A DNA stretch of 64,000 bases from Mycolicibacterium monacense (GTDB taxonomy: Bacteria; Actinomycetota; Actinomycetes; Mycobacteriales; Mycobacteriaceae). This document shows, in pieces, positions 15,318 to 24,515 of the stretch (positions are counted from its first letter, which is position 1; each line of letters starts with the position of its first letter). Position numbers and translations under genes: made by a program. Where the stretch lies: NCBI RefSeq assembly GCF_010731575.1, contig NZ_AP022617.1, forward strand, positions 2,604,001 to 2,668,000. The letters run 5' to 3'. A model generated the notes under the pieces. That model was not told the origin of the DNA. It saw only the letters and a list, made by a program, of their open reading frames with translations, and ran no database searches.

Positions 15318-17606
15318 ATGCCCGCCCGCCCGACCAGCCTCACCCATTGGGGCGGTTTCTCCGCCGAGGTTTCGTCCGGTGACATCGCGGCCGTCACACC
15401 TCTGCCCGGCGACGACGATCCCTCTCCCCTGCTGGGCAATCTGCCCGGTTCGGTGCGGCACCGTTCGCGCATCGCGGGTCCGGCCATCCGGCGCGGCTGG
15501 CTCGACGACGGGCCGGGCCCCAGCCGGCGACGCGGCGCGGACGAATTCGTCGCCGTGTCGTGGGAGGAGCTCACCGACCTTCTCGCGACCGAACTGCGCC
15601 GTGTGGTCGACACCCACGGCAACGAGGCCATCTACGGCGGTTCGTACGGATGGGCCAGCGCAGGCCGGTTCCACCACGCCCAGAGCCAGGTGCACCGCTT
15701 CCTGAAAATGCTTGGCGGATACACCTATTCGCGTCACTCCTACAGCCTCGGCGCGACGGGCGTGATCATGCCACGCGTCGTCGGCACCCACGACGATCTG
15801 TTCAAACGCTCCACCGACTGGGACGTCATCGCCGCGCGCACCGATCTGCTGGTGTGCTTCGGCGGGTTGGCGATGAAGAACACCGGCACCAATCACGGTG
15901 GAACGACGGCACATCCGGCCCGCGACGCACTGCGCCGGTTCCGCGGCCGCGGCGGCCGGATCGTGTCGTTCTCACCGCTGCGCGACGACGTCGACGGTGA
16001 GTGTGAATGGTACGCACCGGTGCCGGGCACCGATGTCGCGATCATGTTGGGCTTGGCCTATGTGCTGGCCACCGAACGACTGGCCGACCGCGGGTTCCTC
16101 GAGACTCACTGCGTCGGCTACGACCGTTTCGAGCGGTACCTGCTCGGCGCCGACGACGGTGTCGCGAAGAGCCCGCAGTGGGCGGCGGCGATCTGCGGTC
16201 TGCCCGCCGACGAGATCACCGCGCTGGCCCGGCGGATGGCGGCGCAGCGCACCATCGTCACCGTCAGCTGGTCGCTGCAGCGGGTCCGGCACGGTGAGCA
16301 AGCCCCGTGGTTGGGTTTGACGCTGGCCGCGATGCTGGGTCAGATCGGCCTTCCCGGAGGGGGTTTCGGGCACGGCTACGGATCGATGAACGAACCGGGG
16401 TTGCCGCCGTTGCGTTGTGGTCTGCCGCGGCTGCCGCAGGGCATCAACCCGGTGAGCACGTTCATCCCGGTCGCCGCGGTCAGCGATATGCTGCTGCACC
16501 CCGGTGAGACGTTCGACTACAACGGGATGCGGTTGACCTACCCCGACATCCGTTGCGTGTACTGGGCCGGCGGCAACCCGTTCCACCACCACCAGAACAT
16601 CCCCCGGCTGCGGCGGGCGCTGGCCCGCGTGGACACCGTCGTCGTGCACGATCCGTACTGGACCGCGATGGCCAAACACGCCGACATCGTGGTGCCCTCC
16701 ACCACGGCGTTCGAACGCGAGGACTACTCGGGTTCGAAGAACGATCCCGTGCTGATGGCGATGCCGAAACTGGTCGAACCGTATGCCGACAGCCGCGACG
16801 ACTACACGACGTTCGCCGCGCTGGCCGATCGGCTCGGATTCGGCGAACAGTTCACCGAAGGGCGCACCGCCCGGCAGTGGCTCGCCCACCTCTACGAGAA
16901 GTGGTCGGCGGAGCTGGATTTCGCGGTGCCGACCTTCGAGCAGTTCTGGCGCGACGGCAGCCTCCGCCTGCCCACCGAACGGGGCCTGACGCTGCTGGGC
17001 GACTTCCGCGCCGACCCCGTCGCGCACCGGCTCGGCACCCCGAGTGGCCGCATCGAGATCTTCTCCGAGGACATCGCGGGTTTCGGCTATGCCGATTGCG
17101 CGGGACATCCCACCTGGTTCGAGCCCACCGAGTGGCTCGGCGGCGAACGTGCCGCGACGTATCCGCTACACCTCGTCGCCAACCAGCCGGCGACCCGGCT
17201 GCACGGCCAGCTCGACGGCGGTTCCACCAGTCAGTCCGCGAAAGTCGTTGGCCGCGAAGCCATCAGGATGCATCCCGATGACGCCGCCGCCCGCGGTGTG
17301 GCAGACGGCGACGTGGTGCGGGTGTTCAACGACCGCGGCGCCTGCCTCGCCGGTGCGGTGATCGATGACCGCCTGCGGCGCAGTGTCGTACAGCTGCCGA
17401 CGGGCGCCTGGTTCGATCCGGCCGATCCGGCCGACTACGACGCGATGTGCGTGCACGGCAATCCCAACGTGCTGACCGACGACGTCGGCACCTCGTCGCT
17501 GGCTCGTGGCAGCACCGGGGCCCATGTGCTGGTGCAGGTCGAGAAATTCTCCGGCCCGATCCCGCCGGTGCGGGCGCACGAACCGCCGGTGATCCGGCAG
17601 CGCTGA
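15318..17606 (+). CDS. bisC: Molybdopterin oxidoreductase, BisC/DMSO-reductase type
   Basis: A 762-residue enzyme of the bis-MGD DMSO reductase family, closest in look to biotin/TMAO sulfoxide reductases. The N-terminus has LTHWGGFSAEV, typical of the BisC-TorA group, and no Tat signal or [4Fe-4S] Cys motif, so it is probably cytosolic. The Mo ligand should be the Ser in GGYTYSRHSYSLGATG. Further signatures are KNTGTNHGGT, YWAGGNPFHHHQN, MAKHADIVVPSTTAFEREDYSG and the C-terminal cofactor domain HLVANQPATRLHGQLDGG. Family members reduce biotin sulfoxide and protein-free methionine sulfoxide. The ATG at 15318 lies ten codons inside the longest frame. A hairpin terminator follows, then an IS. 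In M. tuberculosis this location holds other genes. Confidence 0.82.
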   Translation: MPARPTSLTHWGGFSAEVSSGDIAAVTPLPGDDDPSPLLGNLPGSVRHRSRIAGPAIRRGWLDDGPGPSRRRGADEFVAVSWEELTDLLATELRRVVDTHGNEAIYGGSYGWASAGRFHHAQSQVHRFLKMLGGYTYSRHSYSLGATGVIMPRVVGTHDDLFKRSTDWDVIAARTDLLVCFGGLAMKNTGTNHGGTTAHPARDALRRFRGRGGRIVSFSPLRDDVDGECEWYAPVPGTDVAIMLGLAYVLATERLADRGFLETHCVGYDRFERYLLGADDGVAKSPQWAAAICGLPADEITALARRMAAQRTIVTVSWSLQRVRHGEQAPWLGLTLAAMLGQIGLPGGGFGHGYGSMNEPGLPPLRCGLPRLPQGINPVSTFIPVAAVSDMLLHPGETFDYNGMRLTYPDIRCVYWAGGNPFHHHQNIPRLRRALARVDTVVVHDPYWTAMAKHADIVVPSTTAFEREDYSGSKNDPVLMAMPKLVEPYADSRDDYTTFAALADRLGFGEQFTEGRTARQWLAHLYEKWSAELDFAVPTFEQFWRDGSLRLPTERGLTLLGDFRADPVAHRLGTPSGRIEIFSEDIAGFGYADCAGHPTWFEPTEWLGGERAATYPLHLVANQPATRLHGQLDGGSTSQSAKVVGREAIRMHPDDAAARGVADGDVVRVFNDRGACLAGAVIDDRLRRSVVQLPTGAWFDPADPADYDAMCVHGNPNVLTDDVGTSSLARGSTGAHVLVQVEKFSGPIPPVRAHEPPVIRQR

Positions 17607-17612
17607 CAGAGA

Positions 17613-17639
17613 AACACCGCCCCGGTGTGGGGCGGTGTT
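17613..17639 (+). terminator. Hairpin terminator after bisC
   Basis: AACACCGCCCC (17613-17623) pairs perfectly with GGGGCGGTGTT (17629-17639) around a GGTGT loop, seven bases after the bisC stop. No U-tract. The insertion sequence begins 14 bases further on. Confidence 0.8.
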
Positions 17640-17716
17640 CCTGTGTCGGCTCTGACCTGTTCCCGGTTTCCCGGACACCGATTCTGAGGCGATGATCGTC
17701 TTGGAGAGGAGTCCGT

Positions 17717-18004
17717 ATGCCTGCTGCTCATCCCGAGGAGTTCCGCCGCCGTGCGGTGGAATTGGCCCGGTTGCGGGAGAAGCCGATCGCCCAGATCGCC
17801 AAGGACCTCGGTATCAGTGAGTCCTGTCTGCGTCGCTGGATGGACCAGGCCGATGTCGATGAGGGTCATAAGGAGGGCCTGAGCCGCGATGAGCGCGCCG
17901 AACTCGTCCGGCTACGCCGCGAGAAGCGGGTGTTAGAGATGGAAGTGGAAATCCTCAAGCGGGCCAGCGCCAACTTCGCCCGGGAAAACATCCTCCCAAA
18001 ATAG
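17717..18004 (+). CDS. IS3-family transposase OrfA
   Basis: A 95-residue protein with an N-terminal helix-turn-helix (EEFRRRAVELARLREKPIAQIAKDLGISESCLRRWM) that recognises the terminal repeats, followed by a leucine-zipper-like coiled coil (ELVRLRREKRVLEMEVEILKRAS). It ends ARENILPK-stop. In the IS3 family a -1 ribosomal frameshift near the end joins OrfA to OrfB to give the active transposase; here the slip could occur on the CCCAAAA stretch at 17995-18001, giving ILPK-IGFRLV. Confidence 0.9.
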   Translation: MPAAHPEEFRRRAVELARLREKPIAQIAKDLGISESCLRRWMDQADVDEGHKEGLSRDERAELVRLRREKRVLEMEVEILKRASANFARENILPK

Positions 18005-18051
18005 GGTTCCGGCTGGTCTGTGAGCTGGCTGCGCAGGGTTTCCCTGTCGCG

Positions 18052-18867
18052 GTGACCTGCCGGATCCTGAAGATATCGACCTCAGGCTTTTACGAGTGGC
18101 GATCCCGGCCGGCCTCGACGCGCGACCGCGCGGATGCCGAGTTGGCCAACACGATCGCCGCGATCCATACCGATTCGCGCCAGACCTACGGGGTGCGCCG
18201 AATCCGTGCCGAACTACGCTACGGCTACGGCCTGGCAATCAGCCACAAGCGGGTGTGGCGATGCATGACACTGGTGGGTGTGCAGGGCGTGCACCGCAGA
18301 CGGTGGCGCCGGCATAAGCCCTCGCCGGCATCGTGGCCGGACCTGGTGAACCGCCAGTTCCGGGCCGAGGCGCCCGATCGGTTGTGGGTCACCGACATCA
18401 CCCAGCACCGCAGCGCCGAGGGCTGGGTCTACGCCGCGGTCGTCCTCGATGTCTACTCTCGCCGGGTGGTGGGCTGGTCGATCGCAGATCACCTGCGCAC
18501 CGAACTGGTCGCCGACGCCCTCGACATGGCCCGGCTGCGCCGCAAACCCGTCGGCACGGTGGTCCATTCGGATCGCGGAACCCAATACACCAGTTGGCTT
18601 TTCGGCCACCGTCTGAGAGAGGCCGGATTGCTGGGCTCGATGGGTAAAGTGGCCTCAGCATTCGACAACGCCATGATCGAATCGTTCTTCGGATCGATGC
18701 AGATCGAGCTCCTTGACCGCCGAACCTGGACTGCTCGCGCCGAACTCGCAACAGCGATCTTCGAGTACATCGAAGCGTTCTACAACCCCGTGCGCCGCCA
18801 CAGCGCCCTGGACTACCGCAGCCCCATCGACTACGAAAGACTTCACACCACCAACACGGCGGCGTGA
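18052..18867 (+). CDS. IS3-family transposase OrfB (catalytic part)
   Basis: A 271-residue DDE integrase-like domain. The frame is open upstream to the frameshift point near 18001 (KIGFRLVCELAAQGFPVAV), so the functional product is the OrfAB fusion. Recognisable are the HTH_21 region (SGFYEWRSRPAS), YGVRRIRAELR, and the catalytic triad: Asp in WVTDITQHRS, Asp in VHSDRGTQYTS, and Glu in FDNAMIESFFGSMQ at the expected spacing (D-x~35-E). The C-terminus has YNPVRRHSALDYRSPIDYE, typical of the family. All motifs are intact, so the element could still be active. Confidence 0.92.
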   Translation: MTCRILKISTSGFYEWRSRPASTRDRADAELANTIAAIHTDSRQTYGVRRIRAELRYGYGLAISHKRVWRCMTLVGVQGVHRRRWRRHKPSPASWPDLVNRQFRAEAPDRLWVTDITQHRSAEGWVYAAVVLDVYSRRVVGWSIADHLRTELVADALDMARLRRKPVGTVVHSDRGTQYTSWLFGHRLREAGLLGSMGKVASAFDNAMIESFFGSMQIELLDRRTWTARAELATAIFEYIEAFYNPVRRHSALDYRSPIDYERLHTTNTAA

Positions 18868-18907
18868 ACACCCAACAGAAACCGTCCGGACAACCGGGAA
18901 CAGGTCA

Positions 18908-19025
18908 CATTACGGTGGGACACGAGAACCTCCGGACGGTATGGACCTAGACAAGCCACACCCCACCCGGAGGTTCTCCTCACATCAAGCCAACACGCCC
19001 GCTACCAACGTCCTGTCTCGGTACA
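18908..19025 (-). mobile_element. Truncated 5' end of an IS481-like element
   Basis: Read on the minus strand from 19025, the stretch starts TGTACCGAGACAGGACG, carries an internal inverted repeat (GAGAACCTCCGG at 18924-18935 and its complement at 18968-18979), and reaches GTG TCC CAC CGT AAT G (18923-18908). This encodes V-S-H-R-N, the usual first residues of mycobacterial IS481-family transposases (MSHRNA...). The gene is cut after five codons by the right end of the IS3 element. The element's outer end is directly followed by TCTAGC, which fits the NCTAGN target of IS481. The family assignment is from memory of the N-terminus and end structure. Confidence 0.55.
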
Positions 19026-19026
19026 T

Positions 19027-20361
19027 CTAGCGGGCGGCCTGTGGGCGTCGGCGCGGACCGCGCGAACGCGTACCGGCGCCGCCACCCTGCGGGCGTCCCT
19101 GCCGCTCGCCGTGGCCCTGCGGCGTGGAGCGCCTACGGGGACGGTCAGAGGCGGCGCGGGGCTGCTCGACGGCCTTGGCGACGGGCGCGCGGTACGGCGC
19201 GACCTCGCCGACCAGTGCGGCCACCGACGGTGAATCGGCACCGACCTGTTGGGGGGCGACGTTGATGCCGGCGCGCCGCAGCAGCGCGGCGGTGTCCCGC
19301 CGCTCCTCGGGCAGCACGACGGTGACGACGTCACCGGCACTGCCGGCGCGCGCGGTGCGGCCCGAGCGGTGCAGATAGGCCTTGTGCTCGACCGGCGGGT
19401 CGACGTGCACCACGAGTTCGACCTCGTCGACGTGCACACCGCGCGCCGCGATGTCGGTGGCGACGAGCACCTTGGCGTCTCCCGCCGAGAACGCGGCGAG
19501 GTTGCGCTCGCGGGCGTTCTGGGACAGGTTGCCGTGCAGGTCGACCGAGGGCACCCCGGACTCGGTGAGCTGTCGGGCCAGCTTGCGGGCCTGATGTTTG
19601 GTGCGCATGAACAGGATTCGGCGTCCGGTGCCCGCGGCGAGCGTGTGCACCAGCGCCTTCTTCTCGTGCGCACCGGCCACGTGGAACACGTGGTGGGTCA
19701 TCGCCGGCGGCGGTGCGTTGACCTCGTCGACCGAGTGGGTGACGGGCTCCCGCAGGAAGCGGCGCACCAGTTTGTCGACGCCGTTGTCCAGCGTCGCCGA
19801 GAACAGCAGCCGCTGACCACCCGCGGGTGTGGCGGCCAGGATCCGGGTGACACCGGGCAGGAAGCCGAGGTCGGCCATGTGGTCGGCCTCGTCGAGCACG
19901 GTGATCTCGACGCTGTCGAGCGAGATGATCCGCTGGCGCATCAGGTCCTCGAGGCGGCCGGGGCAGGCGACGACAATGTCGACACCGGCCCGCAGCGCTG
20001 AGGCCTGCGGATTCTGCGAAACGCCGCCGAAGATGGTGGCGACCTTCAAATCGTATGCGGCGGCGAGGGGTTCGAGTACGGCGGTGATCTGGGTGGCCAG
20101 CTCACGCGTCGGTGCGAGTACCAGGCCGGAGGGGCGCGACGAACGCCGTTTGGCGTCGGCGAGCCGGCTCACCAGCGGCAGCGAGAAGGCCAGCGTCTTA
20201 CCGCTGCCGGTCTTGCCGCGGCCGAGCACGTCACGGCCGGCCAGGCTGTCGGGCAGCGTCGCGGCCTGGATCGGGAACGGGCTGTCGATGCCCCGGTTCT
20301 CCAGGACACGGCGCAGCGGCCCGCGCACACCGAGGTCGGCGAATGATTGTGCAGTTGTCAT
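19027..20361 (-). CDS. DEAD-box RNA helicase, RhlE-like
   Basis: A 444-residue ATP-dependent RNA helicase. The Q motif is FADLGVRGPLRRVLENRGIDSPFPIQ, motif I GRGKTGSGKT, motif Ia PTRELATQI, motif II VLDEADHM, motif III FSATL, and the second RecA domain has VATDIAARGVHVDEV and HRSGRTARAG. The C-terminal 75 residues are Arg/Gly/Pro-rich, typical of RNA-binding tails of RhlE-type enzymes. A 197-base gap to hflX upstream may hold a leader; TAGACT near 20549-20554 (minus strand) is a possible -10 box. Its TAG stop lies within the CTAG that borders the IS481-like remnant, so the annotated end could have been changed by that insertion. Confidence 0.9.
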   Translation of the reverse strand: MTTAQSFADLGVRGPLRRVLENRGIDSPFPIQAATLPDSLAGRDVLGRGKTGSGKTLAFSLPLVSRLADAKRRSSRPSGLVLAPTRELATQITAVLEPLAAAYDLKVATIFGGVSQNPQASALRAGVDIVVACPGRLEDLMRQRIISLDSVEITVLDEADHMADLGFLPGVTRILAATPAGGQRLLFSATLDNGVDKLVRRFLREPVTHSVDEVNAPPPAMTHHVFHVAGAHEKKALVHTLAAGTGRRILFMRTKHQARKLARQLTESGVPSVDLHGNLSQNARERNLAAFSAGDAKVLVATDIAARGVHVDEVELVVHVDPPVEHKAYLHRSGRTARAGSAGDVVTVVLPEERRDTAALLRRAGINVAPQQVGADSPSVAALVGEVAPYRAPVAKAVEQPRAASDRPRRRSTPQGHGERQGRPQGGGAGTRSRGPRRRPQAAR

Positions 20362-20558
20362 GCAGGTGTTTGCCTTTCAGGGCAGTGTCGCGCACCCCGC
20401 GCAGCGCCGTCGGACGGCACAGGAAATGGGTACACAAGTGGCGAGATTGCCGGTCGGCAACATCGATCGCCGCGAGAAGAGCTTGAGCCGGACGCGATGG
20501 TAAGCGTTCCACGACGAGCCGTCGTCGGTGACGTCGGCGTTGAGGACAGTCTAGCGCA

Positions 20559-22010
20559 TCAGAATGTTGCGAAGTCCCGCAGGCCCGCAGCGAGCGCCAC
20601 CGGCACCCGTGCCTTGACCCGCGTGCCGTCCGTGGTGTGCTCGGTGGCGTCGATGCGTCCCTCGCTGTGCACCCGGGCCACAAGGTCGCCCCGGTCGTAG
20701 GGAATCGTGACGTCGACGGTGACGTCGGTGGACTCGACCAGCTCCGACATCCGGGCCGAGAGCCGGTCCAGGCCCTGTCCGGTGCGCGCCGAGACGAACA
20801 CCGCCTCAGGCAGGGCGCGCCGCAGATGCGCCAGCGAGAGCCCGTCGGCCGCGTCGATTTTGTTGACCACCAACAGTTCCGGCGCGGGTTTGGCGTTCTG
20901 TTCGGCGATGACCTCGTTGATCACCTCGCGGACCGCGCTGATCTGGGCCAGCGGGTTGGCATCCGAACCGTCGACGACGTGGACGAGCAGGTCGGCGTCG
21001 GCGACCTCCTCGAGGGTCGAGCGGAACGCCTCGACGAGCTGGGTCGGCAGGTGCCGCACGAAACCGACGGTGTCGGTCAGGACGAACGGCCGACCGTCGT
21101 CGAATTCGCCTCGGCGCGTTGTGGGTTCGAGGGTGGCGAAGAGCGCGTTCTCGACCAGCACGCCGGCGCCGGTGAGAGCGTTGAGCAGACTGGACTTACC
21201 CGCGTTGGTGTAGCCGACGATGGCGACCGAGGGCACCTCGGTGCGCCGACGCCCACTGCGCTGGGTGTCGCGGATCTTCTTCATGTCCTTGATCTCGCGG
21301 CGCAGCTTGGACATCCGCTCGCGGATGCGGCGACGGTCGGTCTCGATCTTCGTCTCACCGGGACCGCGGGTGCCGACACCGCCACCGGCGCCACCGGCGC
21401 GCCCGCCCGCCTGCCGTGACATCGATTCACCCCAGCCACGCAGCCGGGGCAGCATGTACTCCATCTGCGCCAGGGACACCTGGGCCTTGCCTTCGCGGCT
21501 GGTGGCGTGCTGGGCGAAGATGTCGAGGATCAGCGCGGTGCGGTCGATGACCTTGACCTTGACGATCTTCTCCAGCGCCGTGAGCTGAGCGGGGCTGAGC
21601 TCACCGTCGCAGATCACCGTGTCGGCGCCGGTCGCCAGCACGATCTCGCGCAGTTCGGCCGCCTTGCCCGAGCCGATGTAGGTCGACGCGTCGGGTTTGT
21701 CGCGCCGCTGGACGACCCCCTCGAGCACCTCGGAACCCGCGGTCTCGGCGAGCGCGGCGAGTTCGGCGAGGCTGGCTTCGGCGTCGGCCGCGCTGCCGTC
21801 GGTCCACACGCCCACCAGCACCACGCGTTCGAGGCGCAGCTGGCGGTATTCGACCTCGGAGATGTCGGCCAGTTCGGTGGACAGCCCGGCGACGCGGCGC
21901 AGCGCGGAGCGGTCCTCGAGCGCCAGTTCGCCGGCGCTGGGGGTCTGGTGTGCGGGAAATTCGGGAAACGTCATGAGCGAATCAAGGTTCGCACGGAGAT
22001 CACTTTTCAT
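20559..22010 (-). CDS. hflX: Ribosome-associated GTPase HflX
   Basis: A 483-residue HflX GTPase that rescues and splits stalled or hibernating ribosomes. The N-terminal domain has the ELSPAQLTALEKIVKVKVIDRTALILDIFAQHA signature and the Gly-rich linker GRAGGAGGGVGTRGPGETKIETDRRRIR; the G domain has G1 GYTNAGKSSLLNAL, G3 DTVGF, and G4 VVNKID. The start at 22010 (MKSDLRANL) lies 9 bases after dapF; alternatives are a TTG at 22019 and an ATG at 21974 (MTFPEFP). It follows dapF and miaA on the same strand as in other mycobacteria, probably as one transcript. Confidence 0.93.
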   Translation of the reverse strand: MKSDLRANLDSLMTFPEFPAHQTPSAGELALEDRSALRRVAGLSTELADISEVEYRQLRLERVVLVGVWTDGSAADAEASLAELAALAETAGSEVLEGVVQRRDKPDASTYIGSGKAAELREIVLATGADTVICDGELSPAQLTALEKIVKVKVIDRTALILDIFAQHATSREGKAQVSLAQMEYMLPRLRGWGESMSRQAGGRAGGAGGGVGTRGPGETKIETDRRRIRERMSKLRREIKDMKKIRDTQRSGRRRTEVPSVAIVGYTNAGKSSLLNALTGAGVLVENALFATLEPTTRRGEFDDGRPFVLTDTVGFVRHLPTQLVEAFRSTLEEVADADLLVHVVDGSDANPLAQISAVREVINEVIAEQNAKPAPELLVVNKIDAADGLSLAHLRRALPEAVFVSARTGQGLDRLSARMSELVESTDVTVDVTIPYDRGDLVARVHSEGRIDATEHTTDGTRVKARVPVALAAGLRDFATF

Positions 22011-22019
22011 GCACCCCAA

Positions 22020-22901
22020 TTAACGCTGATGAGATTGCCACCATTCCCCGGCGAGTTCGCCGGTGGCGACCAGTTCCGACGGTCCGCGCAGGAAACTCGT
22101 GGTGTCGGTGACCGAGACGGTGACCACGCCACCGGGGATGCGGACGTCGAGCGTGCCCACCGCGGCTCCCTCCTGGGCCAACGCCGCGACGGCGGCAGCG
22201 ACTGTCCCGGTACCGCACGAACGCGTTTCGCCCACACCCCGTTCGTGTACCCGCATCGACACCGCCCCATCGCGCAGCGCGGTGAGCACCTCGACGTTGA
22301 CCCCGTCCGGGAACTGGGCGGGGTCGAAGTCGACCGGGGCGGCCACGTCGAGCGCCGCGAGTTCAGCCTCGGTCAGCGTCGTGTCGACGCAGGCCAGGTG
22401 CGGATTGCCGACGTCGATTCCCAGCCCGGTGAATCGGCGCCCGCCGACCACCGCCGACCCGCTGCCGAGCAGGTTGACCTTGCCCATCTCGACGGTCACC
22501 TCGGCCCGCGACCGGTGGGCCAGGTCGAAGCCGTGCAGGACGACGGGCCGCGGCCCGGCCAGCGACCCCACGACGAACTCGTCGCGCGACTCCAGGTCCG
22601 CCGCGCGCAGGTAGTGGGCGAACACGCGCACGCCGTTACCGCACATCTGGGCGATCGACCCGTCCGCATTGCGGTAGTCCATGTACCAGTCGCCGGCCCC
22701 GACACCCTCGGGGAGCCGCTCGAACACACCGGCCGACAGTGCCGCCTTCGCGGTGGTGACCCGCAGCACGCCGTCGGCGCCGAGCCCGCGGCGCCGGTCG
22801 CACAGCGCGGAGACGACGGCCGGCGTCAGAGCCAGCCGGGCGTCGAGATCGGGCAGCAGCACGAAGTCGTTCTGCGTCCCGTGACCTTTGGCGAACTGCA
22901 C
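22020..22901 (-). CDS. dapF: Diaminopimelate epimerase
   Basis: A 293-residue DapF, converting LL- to meso-diaminopimelate for lysine and peptidoglycan. The catalytic cysteines lie in [12 protein letters not shown] and [16 protein letters not shown]. Substrate-binding segments include [18 protein letters not shown] and [16 protein letters not shown] at the N-terminus. The frame is open to 22961, but the family begins at (M)[12 protein letters not shown], so the GTG at 22901 is preferred; this leaves a 4-base gap to miaA. The stop precedes hflX by nine bases. Confidence 0.94.
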   Translation of the reverse strand: MQFAKGHGTQNDFVLLPDLDARLALTPAVVSALCDRRRGLGADGVLRVTTAKAALSAGVFERLPEGVGAGDWYMDYRNADGSIAQMCGNGVRVFAHYLRAADLESRDEFVVGSLAGPRPVVLHGFDLAHRSRAEVTVEMGKVNLLGSGSAVVGGRRFTGLGIDVGNPHLACVDTTLTEAELAALDVAAPVDFDPAQFPDGVNVEVLTALRDGAVSMRVHERGVGETRSCGTGTVAAAVAALAQEGAAVGTLDVRIPGGVVTVSVTDTTSFLRGPSELVATGELAGEWWQSHQR

Positions 22902-22905
22902 CTGG

Positions 22906-23823
22906 TCAGGATACGGCGCGCCAGGCGCGCAGGGTGCGGTCGACGTTGTCCGGTGACCCACCGTCGAGCCAGCACACCCGGTGGTCGCGGCGGAACCACG
23001 AGCGCTGCCTGCGCACGTAACGGCGGGTGCCGACGAACGTGGGCTCGCGCGCCGCCGAGCCGTCGCCGCCGGCGTCGAGGTCGGCCAGGACCTGGGCGTA
23101 CCCGAGCGCCCGCGACGCGGTCACGCCCTCACGCAGGCCGTGCCGCAGCAGGCCGGCCACCTCTGCCACCAGCCCTTCGGCGAACATCGAATCGGTGCGA
23201 GCCGCCAGCCGTTCGTCGAGAACCGATGTCTCCCAGTCCAACCCGATGATCGCCGTATCCCAGCGCGGCGCGCCGATGGTGGGCGCCGACGCCGCGAACG
23301 GTTGCCCGGTGAGTTCCACCACCTCCAGCGCCCGCACGATTCGGCGGCCGTCGGTGGGCAGGATCGATGCTGCTGCGTCCGGGTCGACCTTGCCCAGTTC
23401 ACCGTGCAGCGTCGCGACCCCGACCTCGACGAGCCGCTGCTCCCACCTGGCTCGGACTGCGGGATCGGTGGCGGGGAACGCCCAGTCGTCGAGCAGGGCC
23501 TGGACGTACATCATCGACCCGCCGACGATGATCGGGACCGCGCCGCGGGCCGCGATGGTCTCGATGTCGCGGGCGGCCTCGCTCTGGTAGCGCGCCACCG
23601 AGGCGGTCTCGGTGACGTCGAGGACGTCGAGTTGGTGGTGCGGGACACCGCGGCGCTGCGCGGCAGGTAACTTCGCGGTGCCGATGTCCATCCCGCGGTA
23701 GAGCTGCATGGCGTCGGCGTTGACGATCTCCACGCCGATCTCGCCGCCGAGCCGTTCGGCGACGTCGAGGGCCAGCGCCGATTTGCCGGTTCCGGTCGGC
23801 CCGATGATCGCCAGCGGCCTCAT
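22906..23823 (-). CDS. miaA: tRNA dimethylallyltransferase MiaA
   Basis: A 305-residue enzyme that adds a dimethylallyl group to A37 of tRNAs reading UNN codons. The P-loop is [14 protein letters not shown]; further signatures are [52 protein letters not shown] and [11 protein letters not shown]. The next modifying enzyme for the same nucleotide, MiaB, is also encoded in the window (27594-29186). Its ATG overlaps the stop of the upstream Rv2728c-like gene by four bases (ATGA type), so the two are likely co-translated. Confidence 0.95.
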   Translation of the reverse strand: MRPLAIIGPTGTGKSALALDVAERLGGEIGVEIVNADAMQLYRGMDIGTAKLPAAQRRGVPHHQLDVLDVTETASVARYQSEAARDIETIAARGAVPIIVGGSMMYVQALLDDWAFPATDPAVRARWEQRLVEVGVATLHGELGKVDPDAAASILPTDGRRIVRALEVVELTGQPFAASAPTIGAPRWDTAIIGLDWETSVLDERLAARTDSMFAEGLVAEVAGLLRHGLREGVTASRALGYAQVLADLDAGGDGSAAREPTFVGTRRYVRRQRSWFRRDHRVCWLDGGSPDNVDRTLRAWRAVS

Positions 23824-24506
23824 GGCGTCCAGCGACCGGCGAAGTAGCCGACCCCGTACGGCGCCCCGCGGTAGAACTCCTCGGCGGCACCGGACGCGGG
23901 TCCGGTCAGTCCCGCCAGCACCTGATACGCGACCCGACCGACGACCGAGTCCGGCAGCCGGCTCAGCGCGGCGGGATCACCCGCGGCCAGTGCCTCGTCG
24001 AGCTGCGCCTGGACGGCGACGGAGTCGGGGTCGTACCCGCCCGGGGCGGGCGGGGTGAGGGTGTGGCAACCGTCGGCGACGACCAGCACCCCGACGGGGC
24101 CGTCGGCGTCGTCGAGCAGGGCGCGCAGCTCCCGGCCCCTGGTGTGTGCGGTGTCGGCAGCGAGGTCGCCGGAGAAGACGCGGACCTCCGCGGCGGCCCG
24201 CGGGGCGTATTCACCGCGCGCCCACGCCGTGATGAGCGCGCACAGGGGAAGCTCGACGGGTGCGGCGTCGGCGTCCGGTGAGAGGGCCACCCGCACGTCG
24301 ACGCCGTAGCCGGCGAACGTCCCGACCTTGGGCGGGGTGAGCACCTCGTCGACGGCCCCGACGCCGATCGCGATCCAGCGGTCGGGCAGTCCTTCGACAC
24401 AGCGCGCCACCGCCGCGCGCAGGTCGGCCAGCTCACCGGCCGCGCCGCCGGCCAGTTCGGGCACCATCACCGGCGCGGACGGCACGAGGGCGATCGCGGT
24501 GAGCAC
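23820..24506 (-). CDS. Conserved protein, class III extradiol dioxygenase-like (Rv2728c position)
   Basis: A 228-residue Ala-rich protein that resembles the B-subunit fold of class III extradiol dioxygenases/MEMO proteins: an N-terminal [49 protein letters not shown] with a candidate metal-binding His, and a C-terminal [10 protein letters not shown]. The usual full set of iron ligands is not obvious, so catalytic activity is uncertain. It is conserved next to miaA in mycobacteria and overlaps the miaA start by four bases. Confidence 0.75.
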   Translation of the reverse strand: MLTAIALVPSAPVMVPELAGGAAGELADLRAAVARCVEGLPDRWIAIGVGAVDEVLTPPKVGTFAGYGVDVRVALSPDADAAPVELPLCALITAWARGEYAPRAAAEVRVFSGDLAADTAHTRGRELRALLDDADGPVGVLVVADGCHTLTPPAPGGYDPDSVAVQAQLDEALAAGDPAALSRLPDSVVGRVAYQVLAGLTGPASGAAEEFYRGAPYGVGYFAGRWTP

Positions 24507-24515
24507 GCCACCAAA

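Larger units (their letters stand above)
17653..18907 (+). mobile_element. IS3-family insertion sequence, apparently intact
   Basis: The 1255-base element is bounded by near-perfect 24-base terminal inverted repeats (17653-17676 and 18884-18907; they differ at two central positions) that begin TG and end CA as in the IS3 family. It contains orfA and orfB in overlapping frames with a -1 shift. No target duplication is visible: CTC precedes the left end and CAT follows the right end. This, and the truncated IS481-like end directly to the right, suggests insertion into an older element followed by deletion or recombination on the left side. Confidence 0.88.
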
